DNA from: Tubiluchus corallicola
Taxonomy: Eukaryota > Priapulida > Priapulimorpha > Priapulimorphida > Tubiluchidae
NCBI GenBank assembly: GCA_030141605.1
Contig: JAQGDQ010000001.1
Coordinates: forward strand, 1,522,501 to 1,586,500
Length of the DNA stretch: 64,000 nucleotides
Direction of reading: 5' to 3'
The notes beneath the pieces were generated by a model. The model was not told the origin of the DNA. It was given only the letters and a program-made list of their open reading frames with translations, and made no database searches. Shown piece by piece: positions 12,546 to 23,885 of the stretch. The position numbers were made by a program, and so were the translations under genes. Position 1 is the first letter of the stretch. Every line of letters starts with the position of its first letter.

Positions 12546-15200
12546 AGAGCTTGCAGCTTGTAGCGATCTTATTTAAAATAATCACCCAAAAATTTCGTGT
12601 TGCTTATTACACAAAGCTCTTACCACTTCGGGCTCACTTTCGCTGAAACACAGCTTAACAGCTATTACATGTACAAAATGATGAATGGGTTTCAATTTTG
12701 CCCAACAAAAACATTTTCGGTCGTGATCGATAATATTTTATAGCTATAGCATAATGCACACAATTCCTTCATCCTACGTTATACTACGCAAGTTTATAAA
12801 ACGCACATTTCACCAGACACAAGATGGCCTTTTTAAAAATGTATTTTTCAAAAACGTAATAAATATGCTGGGGATAAGACATTTTCTACACAGTTAACTG
12901 TTACTGCTGTATTTATTTATAAGGTATCACTTTAGCACAAAGAACTAGCAAATGATCAAGATTTTTGAACTAGTATTGAACAAAATACACAATCTGCAGT
13001 AGGGCTATTATGCAGAATAAAAATCCATTTTTGTTCTGATGATCTTCATTGAATAATTGAATTTCACTTCCTTTTATTGCAAATGGAAGCCAATAATATT
13101 GTTCTGTAGCAAAATCTTTTTAAAACTCATACAATTATTTCTTGCTTTAATTATATTTCGCTTAATAACTCGTTACCCTGTAAGCCATGATCACAAAATT
13201 CACAGGATGGGTTGTGCCGGACAAGGGGTCGGGGCAGCAGGGGGTCGTTCCGTTTTACTATTACTCGGCATCTCCTCCTAGGGCTTTTTCTTCACAAATT
13301 TTTCACAAATATTTTGGTGTTGTGGGCTAGATATGCACCCGAGGTTTTTAAAACTAGGGTCCTTAAGGTCCCGAGATAGGAGCTAAAATATAAAAATTAG
13401 GGCAATTGGTTTTCCTTCACATCTCCTAATAGGGCTTTCAGTTTTTTCTTTTTTTTTTGGTATTCTGGGTAGATGGTCACTTGGAATTTTAAAAAACTTA
13501 GATTCTTTTAAATTTACTTAAGTGCCCGAGGTGGGAGTCAAAGCCAGAAAACGGGGTCATGTCAATAACTTCATAAGCATAAAAGCTAGAATCACGAAAC
13601 TTGCACCTTGGACACAAAAGAATGGTGTAAGAAAGGTGACCTCTGGATTAAAGATCACAGCTAAAGGATCCAAAATGTGAAAATTAGGGCAAATGCCTTT
13701 GTCATGCGACTCCTCTTACAGTTTTGGACTAGAAATCTATGTTTTTGCATGTATGATTAGCCAAGTAAGAGTAGATTTGTCAGACGGTGGGCATGGCCCG
13801 ATCATGTCAGGGACAAAAATGTTAAAATAGAGCTTCGTCAGTAACTGGGAAACTGAACAAGCTAGAGTCACGAAACTTGCAGGCAGGTACCCGGCAGGGA
13901 AACTTGAAGGGGTACGTGCTAAATAACACAATGGTGAATGATGACCTTGGATGAAAGGTCAAGAACAGTAGATATGCATCAGTTCTTCATTACAATTTTT
14001 GAGCTATAGCCACAATTTTTATATTATGTGACGTTTTTACGCATGACTGAATATGTGCCATTTTTGGGTAGTAAAAACATTTCCGCTGGGGACCAAAAAC
14101 TGAAAACGGATGGGTCACAGCAGATGCGTTTTTCGTCTCTGACTCCTGAATCAGTCTTCAGGAATAGTGGCATGTGGTGAATCAAATGAAAGACCTTCAA
14201 TGAGACAAATTGATTGGTATAAGTTACACAGAGATTGATTGATATCTGACAGCTCAAGAATTAGGGGTTGATTAGACGAATGTCTTCCAAAGTCGACCGA
14301 AACTACTTTGTATATCTTGATTCTCAAATTCTCTCTTTATTATTTAGTCTCTGTAAACATATTTCGCTTAATAACTCTTTAGCCTTGAAAGGTAGTGTTA
14401 CGAAACTCACAGGATGGGCTGCTCCGGACGGGGAAAGGACAATGGTATCAGATCTCTGACCTCTTTTAAAGGGGTCAGGAACAGGGGACATCGTTCTTTT
14501 CTCGTTACACCGCTTCTCCTCCCAAGACGGAGAGATATTTTATATTTTCCTCGCAAACATTTAAGTGCCCTGGGGTAGATGTGTGCCTAGGTTTTATAAA
14601 GCTGGGAACCTTTAGACGTCCGAGAGGAGTCCGAGAGGCCAAGACGCATAGTAGGAGTATTCACATTTGGTGATTTTTAGAGGCAAAAGGCCAGACACAT
14701 AAAAACCGCAGGGCACACTCTCTTGGTAATCCAGTTTATACGTGACCCGAGACGACGTGGGTTGTTGTTCATTTCTTTAGACTCTGTCTCCTTCTACAGT
14801 TAGGGCCACAATTTTTGGTATGCGTTAGATGGGGTCGCGGTCTTGTGTATCGCTGAGTATGGGACATGCGCGTAAAGGAGACTTTTCCGCTAGGGGGCAA
14901 AAACCGAAATTTGGGTGTCGGCAACAGAAATCCTCGAGTGTCGAGCGGTAGTACTTTACGGCACATCAAATAAATGTCTCGGCTAGGCGAATCGAATAAC
15001 ATAACTTTCGTCGCGATTCGAACTCTGACCCACTATGGGGCAAAATATGGACCGCTGAAAAAAGTGCTTACATTGTCGGTTGAAACAAACTTTTAGTACC
15101 ACAAATGAAATGTCTCAGTGAGGTGAGATGAATTAAGTGGCATAAGTTGACAGGAGATTGAACGACCGTTGACCTACGGGTCATGAGTTGAAAAGTTACA
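11640..15200. repeat. Field of old, diverged repeats
   Basis: Several landmark strings recur with many substitutions. A GGGGTAGATGTGTxC..TTTTTAAAA block occurs at about 11827, 13321, 13468 and 14570. A GTCACGAAACTTGCA block occurs at about 11934, 13589 and 13866, with relatives at 13188 and 14397 followed by ACAGGATGGG. A GCCACAATTTTT...TTTCCGCTxGGG block occurs at about 14008 and 14808. Together they indicate decayed tandem or nested copies of one repeat. The frames inside it are not genes. Confidence 0.55.
12475..12549. repeat. (GA)n microsatellite
   Basis: Imperfect GA/GGA flanks surround a pure GA run at about 12514-12539, ending in a short G run. Confidence 0.95.
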
Positions 15201-16759
15201 AGTTGTAGTTTTGTTGTTCATTGTAGCTCCTTAGGTAACCAAGCAATGCGAAATGAATAAAATCGAAATTATGACTTTCAAACAAAAGCCTGACATCAGC
15301 CTGAAGCCAGAAAAGGCTTAAAACTGTAGCTATTGTTTGCAAAATCTTCAGTCTTTTGCTTTTCATCTAACATAACGTTAATAGTTGCGCTAACTAAATT
15401 TTTTTAAGCGAGAATGTAAAAAAGCCGTTACATGCATTTATTCTAGTTTTGTAAATACAATTTCGGGGGCCTATAGAATTTAGAGAGCCGATAATAGTAC
15501 CGGTTTGAATATTAAGAATTTTTCATTGCAATCGCCATTTTGGCAATTTTTAAACTGGCAATCAAGTTCTTCTGTGCTTCTCCAACAAAAACGCTACTAA
15601 ATCAATTCGGGTACTATTAGTTGCAAAAATATATGCTATAGAACAATAGTAAAAATATTGTTAGTATAAGAATATTGCAACCCATGTATATTGCTCTCTG
15701 GTTTCTAAATTAGTCTATGAACTACCAACTGATTAAACTATATCCTTTAAGATGAAATCCTTTAAGGTCATTTACTTTTGCTTTGCCGCGAAACTTAATA
15801 AGGACTAACCGCTATCCGCTAACAAAAAGATGAAAAAAAACAATATTATATAATAGTGATAACTATTCTAAGGGACAGAAGTTGGTGTGACAGCAACTTC
15901 CATGCACGGTCAAAGCGCTAATTTTTCACGCCGTTTCAGTACCAGTGTGATGATTATTATAACTAGGCAATGTGTAGCACTCAACCCTGTTTAGTGAACT
16001 TCTCCCGCCATCTTTAGGAAGGTTTAAGGAACTTTTCGTTTCAGTTATTTTGACGGATATTGTGCCAACAGGAAAGCCTAATCCCTTACAAATTGTTATT
16101 CATTTTCTTGTACTTTTTCAATTTTCTGAAATTCTAATGATAATGATGATGCTTTAATGATAAAAGCTTACTCAAAATATTCGTACTGTGATGAACACTC
16201 ATGATTAAAAAAGTCTAAGGTTTACGTCTAAACTAACACAAAGTGTACGACTACAGGCCAAAGCTAGGCTTAGTTAACATTGAAAATTAATACTTTTAAC
16301 AGTTTGTCATAAATGAAAAAAAAATGCATGACATTTGTAAATTTCAACCGTTTTGTTGATGCAGTGCAGAATGAACTGATCACATTATTACATGACATGC
16401 GCTAGCGTACATTACTTCAATTTCAAGTTTGTTTCAAATTCTAACACAAAGATAATTAAACAGTTGCGAAATAAAAATTAAACTAACATAATATGGCAAA
16501 TTGTCCAATTATTATACTATTCGTGCAAAGTAGAGCGTTGTTACATCGTTGTTGTATCATAGTGATATTGTTACCGGACTGAGTTTCGCTCTGTTTTGTT
16601 TTCAAACTTTCACTTACTCAAAGACACAGACTGATATCTTCATATACAACAGTGAAAAGTGCGGTTTAACTGCAACGCAAGAAGCAGAAATATATGTGTT
16701 TCGCAGAGGTCTGCTCAGAAAAATCTTAAAAATAAAACAAGCATAATATCATTTTAAAT
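15201..16759. other. No feature seen
   Basis: AT-rich sequence without a supportable gene or repeat family. Confidence 0.45.
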
Positions 16760-17060
16760 GAACAGCTATGTAATAGAACCAAAGAAGAACATTGGAGCAC
16801 TAAAATCAGAGTCAGAACGTTAAGATGGGTAGGACATTTAGTGTGATTGCCAGAAACAACACCAGCAAGGTTAGCATTAAACAAGGCACCGAAACCTACT
16901 TAAACGACCTCGAGGCAAACCAAAAAATTGGATAACAAAAATTAATAAAGATTTACAACAGCTGAGCCCAAAACTAACAACAGCACAACGAGAGTTGAAA
17001 ATTTTAGCTGCAGACAGGAAACAGTCGGGTGCTCTAATAAAGGATACATGTCTACAATAG
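16760..17060 (+). pseudogene. LINE ORF2 C-terminal fragment, decayed
   Basis: The conceptual translation shows EEHWSTKIRVRTLRWVGHLV, a stop, LPETTPARLALNK, a stop or frameshift, RPRGKPKNWITKINKDL and ILAADRKQSGAL to a TAG at 17058-17060. This matches the W-x-G-H-V-x-R-x-P...R-G-R-P-x-x-x-W...A-x-D-R-x-x-W-R C-terminus of many endonuclease/RT LINEs. Broken frames show that it is dead. Confidence 0.75.
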
Positions 17061-18459
17061 ATGTTTAGAGCAAAGTAGAAGAAAACGGATACAGAGTATG
17101 CATACTGTAAGTTATTTCAAAGAGACACTAAAATAAAAACACCCATTTAAATCAAAATTAATAGCCTTACTTTCATGGAATTCACAAATCTTACTTTTTC
17201 ATTCCCTTAAATTCAAATACTTGCCTGTCTTACCTATAGAAAAACATATCTGTGCCTCATTCTGAATCATTCTGAGTTCAGTGGCTGCTGGAAATGTAAA
17301 AACAAGACAAGCCTGCTTCCGCTTTGCCGGGACTTTTCGTCCAACTGTTGGGGACATCAGGCGTTAATGAGAGGGTTTGGTAACCCTTCAAGGGTAAACT
17401 GCTTTTTGTGTTTTGTGTTTAGCCGTTCTATGTTAACGTTTACAACATATTAACAATAGATGGTTTCCGAGTTTATTCTTTTATTTACGATTAAAGCATT
17501 TTGGTCGGCTTTGATTCCGCTCTCTTAAAGCTGGCTTTAATGTCTCCCATCGTTTTGTTTGTGGATGTGAATTTTCAGGATGTGGCGTTCGAGCCAGGCC
17601 TCTCGCCTACTATATGGCTCTGGTTCAAACCGTCCAGGGGTTATTACAACTACCTAGGCGGCGACTACCCGACGGCAGAACAATATTATTATAATAATAA
17701 CAGCACTTTACGACAATAAAACAAACATAACGACTTGCGTGTCTTTTAAAAAGTATATGTTTACGTTGCAAAAAACAGCTACACGCTTCACACTCACTCC
17801 AAAATATTAATTTCATTTGCATGTACAGTAGTTAAAGAGAAATACAGAGTTTTAAATATACCCGGGCGCTTGTCAATTCTGATATCATTTAGCGTGTCAC
17901 GTGCAGTTGCAGCTATTAGATCACGTTGCGAGTGCATTCCAGTAGACATGTAATTTTGTCATATGACATGGACATGTAAAAATAGCATAATTTTTTTTTA
18001 AATTTGTACTCACATATTAACAGATACGTTGCACTTTCAGGACCATTACAGTGTCTAATTCTTCCTCCGTAGCACGTGCCACTCTGATATTATTAATACC
18101 AACTCTCTTTCCTGCCTAAACTTTGCTTGCTTTACTTTTGGTCACAGCTAGCTACTTGGAAATAAAGTTGCATGATTTTGAAAAAAACAGTAGACACTTA
18201 TATTTTTAAGTCAGTTGTCCGCAGTCAAACAGTTGTTAATAAAAAAATATTACTAATGAAACGCAGAGTGCACACAACTATTATTGTAGTGTGTTTTTGT
18301 TCTCTGGACCATTTAGAAGAACTACAAATTGAACTACAAATATATATTGGAAGACCTTTGTTGATCACAAACCCAAAATTGATCAGTTTGACTGATTTTA
18401 GCATTGTGCGACGTTCCGGTACTTACAGAAAAAATGAACACGTTTGTCAGAATTCAGCT
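17061..18459. other. No gene seen; one tRNA-like B-box motif
   Basis: GGTTCAAACC at about 17623 resembles a pol III B box, but no matching A box or cloverleaf was found. A 162-codon frame starts at 18172 and runs into a repeat; it shows no protein motif. Confidence 0.35.
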
Positions 18460-18810
18460 AGACCATATATGCCGAGAACTTGGTGGCCATTTTGTTTTTT
18501 GCTTATTGGACGGTTGTTTAAGGCACCTTGCATCTTTTTTTGGGGTCTAATAGGAGATTTTCAGATTCAGAAGATCGATTTAATGAAAGCAAACGGCTTT
18601 TTGTTTTATAATAAATCTTTGGATGAAACAGTTAATATCATCAGTATAATATCGTCTTGAGTGGCGGCCATTTCTAAAATAAAAGTAGCAACTATAGGTC
18701 CTGCCAACTATCATGGAATAAAATAAATGTCGCAATCGCCTATTAGCATTAATTTCCTTTGAACTACTTTAATTTGTGTAGATTGTGCAAAAACTTGGCG
18801 GCTATTTTGT
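18460..18810. repeat. Repeated GGYGGCCATTTTG-type modules
   Basis: CTTGGTGGCCATTTTG (about 18478), GTGGCGGCCATTT (about 18661) and CTTGGCGGCTATTTTG (about 18793) echo the modules of the element at 8736-9305, probably the same old family. Confidence 0.4.
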
Positions 18811-20540
18811 TTGTTTTTTTTTGCGTTTTTGGCCCTTTCCCCCAATTTTTCGAGCATGTAAACTGTGTTTTTTTCGGATTCAGCATAATTAAATTGTTAA
18901 GACTGGTAACCTTGTCTTCTTATAGGGAAAAACGCCCAGAGAGCTTTATACAAGCACCTTTTCAGGTCTATTATAAGTAAAACTTGATGTATGATCATTA
19001 CGGATATAATAAATTGCTACAATTTATATTTTTGCAAGTACAGACTTAAGCTGATATGCTGCGTTGCGTAATTTTATGTAGCATGTAAAATTCGAAATCT
19101 TCCAAACGAAAGGCGCAAGACGACCTACCTCTCTTTGTCTGCAATATCCAACAGGTGGGGGTAGTGGGAGTGGCAGCGGCGGGGGCCAAGTCATGCGTCC
19201 CGTGCTTAATTCAGCTCCTGGTAACCACGGATTAAACAATTCTTGATGAGCACTCATCGTTCAAAAAGTTAATGCAATCACAATCACGTCTGCACAAAAC
19301 TCAACGCAACTTATGCTTTCAGCAACAGCTGTGTGCTAAAAACAACACACGTTTACAGTTACAACAACGAAGACTATTGGCTTTCCACTTGGTGTTATTG
19401 CAAATTAAGTACCGCAAGCTGCACTTTTTCATATTAACATTTGAATACAAGAGAACAATTCGTAGTAAGTTATCGATATTACAGTAATATAGGCAGAAAG
19501 TCTAATCTGGCAAGAACAATAAAGAGTGGTTTCATGGTTATGTACACAACAAGAAGCCTAGAATCATTCGCTAGGAGTAATAGGAAACAGATTGTTAGTC
19601 TATTTTTACTTTAAGGCACTTTATGAATGCGTGCTAACAGCTGGAAACCAGTGAAAATGAGAAGCCATGGAGTGGAATGGACGGGATTAGAGTTAGTGGT
19701 TGCCACACTTCCTGATAAACACTTGGGGGCGGAAGCCTGTGAAGCCACTAACCTGAGAATAGCGTGTTATATCCTTGGATAAAATTTCTTAATTTGTTTT
19801 CTATGGACGATTTAACGACGTCTTGTAGCCTTGTTTGGCATTGAAAAATGAACCGTGACGTTATTTAACCTCTTTTGCATCCAAGAAGACGACGTTAAGA
19901 TTTTCAGGCGAAATCTTTCAGTGCAACTACCAGATTTACATACCAATCTACAATACAGAGTTTCTCAGCGGAACTATTGGCTTCATTTTGACTGACTGTC
20001 AGCTACTATTGAACGCAGGCAGTTGGCTAATGTTGGCTAATGCTCACTTATTTTAAGTTCTTCATGCTACGAGTGATTGAAATCATCGCCAATTTTAAAC
20101 TAAACTGATAGTATGTCCAAAAACAATTGTGCGGTATAACGGAAGGCCACCATACTAGTATTCAACAAAACGTAGTTCGTTATTGTGCAGCACATGTTCG
20201 CACAATACCAAAAGCATCCTGCATAAATTAAATTTTAAAAAAAACGACCAAGTCTATGTTAGTTCGGCAAAGTCATTAGGACTAGGCCTATACTTCATAC
20301 TGTGATGTCTATAAATTCGTCTATACCTCTTCCAAATTTACAATCGCCAAAAATTAACTTATATGACTGCAAATATCTTTGAATCCTGTGAAATCAAATT
20401 CATCGCGATTTTTATATTTCTGCGCATGTGCTAGTGTGCTTGTGCTGACTAACTATCAGCTATGATACGAAAACCCTAAATACTTTGCGCATTGCGATAA
20501 AGTCACTATGGAACCCTCGAAAGGCCATGTTGAGAAAAAT
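18811..20540. other. No feature seen
   Basis: AT-rich sequence with a short G-rich patch near 19150-19190. Confidence 0.45.
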
Positions 20541-20685
20541 TACTAATTCGTGACCACTTTATAATTAATCTGTGCACACAAAATAAGTCGTGGCCACGAA
20601 TTACTAATCTGTGCGCGCGGTGTACTAACTCGTGGCCACAAATTACTACTCCGTGCGCACGAGATGCTAATTCGTGTAGCGTGCC
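20541..20685. repeat. Alternating about 21-bp minisatellite (GTGGCCAC / GTGCGCGC cores)
   Basis: About seven half-units start near 20541, 20565, 20583, 20602, 20623, 20644 and 20666. They follow the pattern TACTAATTCGTGGCCACGAA alternating with TACTAATCTGTGCGCGC. A shorter copy lies at 23143-23195, so the family is dispersed. Confidence 0.8.
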
Positions 20686-20790
20686 CTGTTTTCCATTTTA
20701 GCTTCCAACTCAGGCCAAGTCCAGCTGAGCTCCTACACCAGATTTCTGTCATACAAATTTCATTATTCTATGTACCATAAACTTGTGAAA

Positions 20791-20874
20791 GAGACTGGCG
20801 AAAAAATATACCGGCGAAAAGATACACTGGGGAAAAGATAGACTGGCAAATTGTGCACTGGTGAAACGACATGC
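20791..20874. repeat. Minisatellite, about 16-bp unit (ACTGGCGAAAAGATA type)
   Basis: Five imperfect units start near 20792, 20810, 20826, 20842 and 20857. Confidence 0.75.
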
Positions 20875-22137
20875 AATCGTTCACCATACCAGTTTACCAC
20901 GTTCAAGGCCATTAACCTAGGTACGTACATGTACTTTGCAAGTTTTGCAACTTTACATGCTACAGATTTGGAGTTATTTAGTGTTATGGCTCGAACTGAC
21001 CCGAATGACCTGTGTGACTTTCTGACTGAGATCACTGTACAAGACAATTCGCGGATTTTCACATTTTGGCTCCTGTCTCAGGCCACTGAAAGAATTTCAT
21101 TTTTTTAAAACCCAGATAAAACTCTAGTAAGTCCATTTTTCACTGAAATTTGCAGATAAGCCTAATAAGTCCACGTGAGCGTCTATTTCAAACATTCACC
21201 AGGCGTGTTGCATATACGCATCCGAAGCCACTTTATAAGTGAACAATTATGTATACTGACAAGAGAAGCAATTTTTCCCAAAAGAGTTTTTCTTAAAACT
21301 CTCTGAAGTGGACTTACTAGGTATTTCAAGAAAACTGGAGACATCTGCCGTACAATACCTAAATATGATAACTTTCTCCCCATCCCATGCTCGAGAAAAA
21401 AATTAAATTCAAAGTAGTTTTGCATTTCCAAAAATGAGACTTCCATTTTTTAATCGTGGGAAATGCGTGATTGAGCAAAAATGGTCACCAAATTAAACAA
21501 TTCAGAAACGCCGCAACCAAAACAGCCTATATTCAACGGTTTAAATTATGCAAACAATAATTTCAATGCAAACAATCTTAAACAATAAGAATGGTATAAA
21601 GCTGTAAACGAATTATTATACGTACATTTTAAGCTATATGATGGACAAATAAACGCATATTTAAAAGACAACCAGAATAATTTTACCTTTGAAATGGGGT
21701 TTTACACAATATTAATAGTCCTCGTAATTCAGTTACAGCTTAGATGTGTACAAGTTATATACAATTTGTATTACTTTTACGAGTTATGCGTTATATTGTG
21801 CACAATTATAATTGTTAATACATAATATCAGCACAACAGTCAAAGATTAAGCTTTTTTGATAATTATGAAAGTTCTCAAATTTAAGGTTTCAAAGAAAAA
21901 CTCAGTTTGTTCGTTCATTCACATGCAGATAGACGAATAGACTTGATAATGTAATGTCCAACACACGTACAAAAGTATTTAGAATTAATAACCTTATTTT
22001 AATGATGCAAGTAATAATTTAAAGCTTCATAACATATTTGGGTAATATGAGGTTTGCACTGTCATTAACAGGGAACACAGATGAAATGTGTCATAATTAC
22101 ATACTACAGAACTCCGGAAAGTACACCCTATAGACAG
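20875..22137. other. No feature seen
   Basis: Short overlapping frames on both strands near 20763-21108 and 21183-21446 have no recognisable motifs. Confidence 0.45.
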
Positions 22138-22600
22138 CTGCGGATTATGATTTTATGGGCCTTAGGCTTGAGCTTGGAACGGGCCTTTTAAATGTTGCTA
22201 CACTGCTGAGCTGACGTGTTTTTGTGGAGCTCTCGTCGTTTGTAAAGGATGACAAATTAAACAATTTATCACTGATGCATATTGAGTCAGATATGTTGAA
22301 AAAAATGGACTTTTCAGAAATTATAACTGACTTTGCCCCCAGAAAAATTCGGAAACTGAAATTTTGAACTTAAACTTAAACTGTGTAAGCGTGAATTGTG
22401 TAAACTTGATTTGTGTAAACCCGATTTGAAATATAGTGACTGACTTTTGAAAAAAAACTTTTTTCTATATCTTATTTTGGCGGGCCCCTTGCTCTTTTGT
22501 CAATTTATTTTTTTTCGTTTTATTTTGCCGGGCCCCTTTTGATCCCTGGCCCTAGGCTTCAGCCTATTCAGCCTATAGGGCTATCCGCTACAGCCTATAG
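22138..22600. repeat. Inverted-repeat element with CTATAG ends
   Basis: The left end CTATAGACAGCTGCGGAT and the right end, read inverted, CTATAGGCTGTAGCGGAT match closely. They are followed on both sides by related GGGCC...AGGCTTxAGC blocks. It is probably a non-autonomous DNA element with terminal inverted repeats; no target duplication is clear. Confidence 0.55.
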
Positions 22601-22833
22601 AGGAATCTAGCATTGCAAGAAGTTCTAATATAGTTTGAAAATTATACAAATCCGGCATTGTGTGCATTACATTTGCTCGGTTATGATGCACTTTTCCCGC
22701 TAAGAGACAGTCTGATTAAATGATTGTCATAAACATGAGCTGTATCGTCTAATTCATCCTAAAGTATACAGAAGAAAAATTGCATAAATAATTTAAAGAT
22801 CTTAGACAAACACTAGGTCAGTTTAGGATCATA

Positions 22834-23022
22834 ATGGCGATGACGGTGACAGATAGAATGACAATGAAATGAGAATAGTGATCGTGATGATGCAGTGGGC
22901 GACGATGGTGACGATGACCACACATTGGTTAATGGTGATGATTATGATAACGATGGCGATGATGATGACGATGATGACGACGACGACGACGACGACGATG
23001 ATGATGATGCTGATGGTGATTC
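22834..23022. repeat. (GAT/GAC)n trinucleotide repeat
   Basis: Imperfect GATGAC triplets are densest at 22956-23010. The Met/Thr-rich frame here is an artefact of the repeat. Confidence 0.95.
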
Positions 23023-23142
23023 ACCGTGATTATGGCTTAGATAAACGAGAGTTTAATCCGAGATTAAAATAGAACTTGACTAGTTTAATTTTTTCTGCCA
23101 GAACGCCGTTTTAGTAATTGCATTATTTAATTCCATGCATGT

Positions 23143-23195
23143 AATTAGTAGTCCGTGCGCGAGAGATACTAATTCGTGACCACGAGTTGATAATT
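23143..23195. repeat. Second copy of the 21-bp alternating minisatellite
   Basis: TAGTCCGTGCGCGAGAGA is followed by TACTAATTCGTGACCACGA, matching the units at 20541-20685. Confidence 0.7.
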
Positions 23196-23339
23196 TTTCT
23201 CTACGTGGCTCTCCTGGAACTCCATAAGTCATCCATCCTGTCATGTGACAATAAAAATGACCAGGACATTCTCTGGCAGCGGTCCTTAGCTGTAGAGCTA
23301 ATCAATTAATACGCAAATTTCGATTGAAGTAAAGAATTT

Positions 23340-23885
23340 TTTATTCATTTCTTACTGTACAAACTTTTACTGCATGGCTACCTGGCGCAACTACTATAAT
23401 TATAATTTGTATGCTTTAAAAGTTGCTTATAATAATGTTTTATTGCGAAAACTTTTTAATCGGGCATTTGATGCTAGTGCTAGAACACTGTGTATAAACT
23501 ATGGAATAATTTATTTTAACGTTATACATAGAAGATCTATTTATAGTCCACAGAAAAGGTTCGACAGTAATCAAAATCAATTCAGTATCTGCACATTAAA
23601 ATGTGACATCTCGTTTACATCTTCTATTAGGAAAAATTGGCGTGCAGTTTCATACTGTAATTAACTCGATTTTTGTCGTACATGTAGTATTGTTCCATTA
23701 ATTCATTATAATTGTCTAACTTTTCTTTCACTGTAATTATCTCATTTGTTCATCGTTATTAAATATTTCTTTGTAAGTTATTTAATTTTTTTGTAATTGA
23801 TTGTAAATGTGTGAATTTGTATTTTGTAAAATGAACTGTGGTTTGTAAAATGAACAGTAAAAATATTAAATCAAATCAAAATCAC
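23340..23885 (+). mobile_element. 5'-truncated LINE: ORF2 C-terminus and 3' tail
   Basis: The frame through 23374-23664 reads LKVAYNNVLLRKLFNRAF, DASARTLCINYGI, NVIHRRSIY and DSNQNQFSICT. This is the C-terminal L-R-V-A-Y-N...S-A-x-x-M...R-L-x-x-S-x-N pattern of many LINE polyproteins. A T-rich 3' UTR follows and ends in AAATCAAATCAAAATCA, a short repeated tail typical of LINE 3' ends. The RT core is absent. Confidence 0.75.

Noticed and set aside
15005-15035. Minus-strand GAGTTCGAATC, a possible tRNA T arm
   Set aside because: No A box, anticodon arm or acceptor stem could be matched upstream; it lies in the decayed repeat field.
18172-18660. A 162-codon open frame
   Set aside because: It has no recognisable motif, AT-driven composition, and its end lies in the GGCCATTTTG-type repeat; probably chance.
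22869-23072. Met/Thr-rich frame of 67 codons
   Set aside because: It is a translation of the GAT/GAC trinucleotide repeat.
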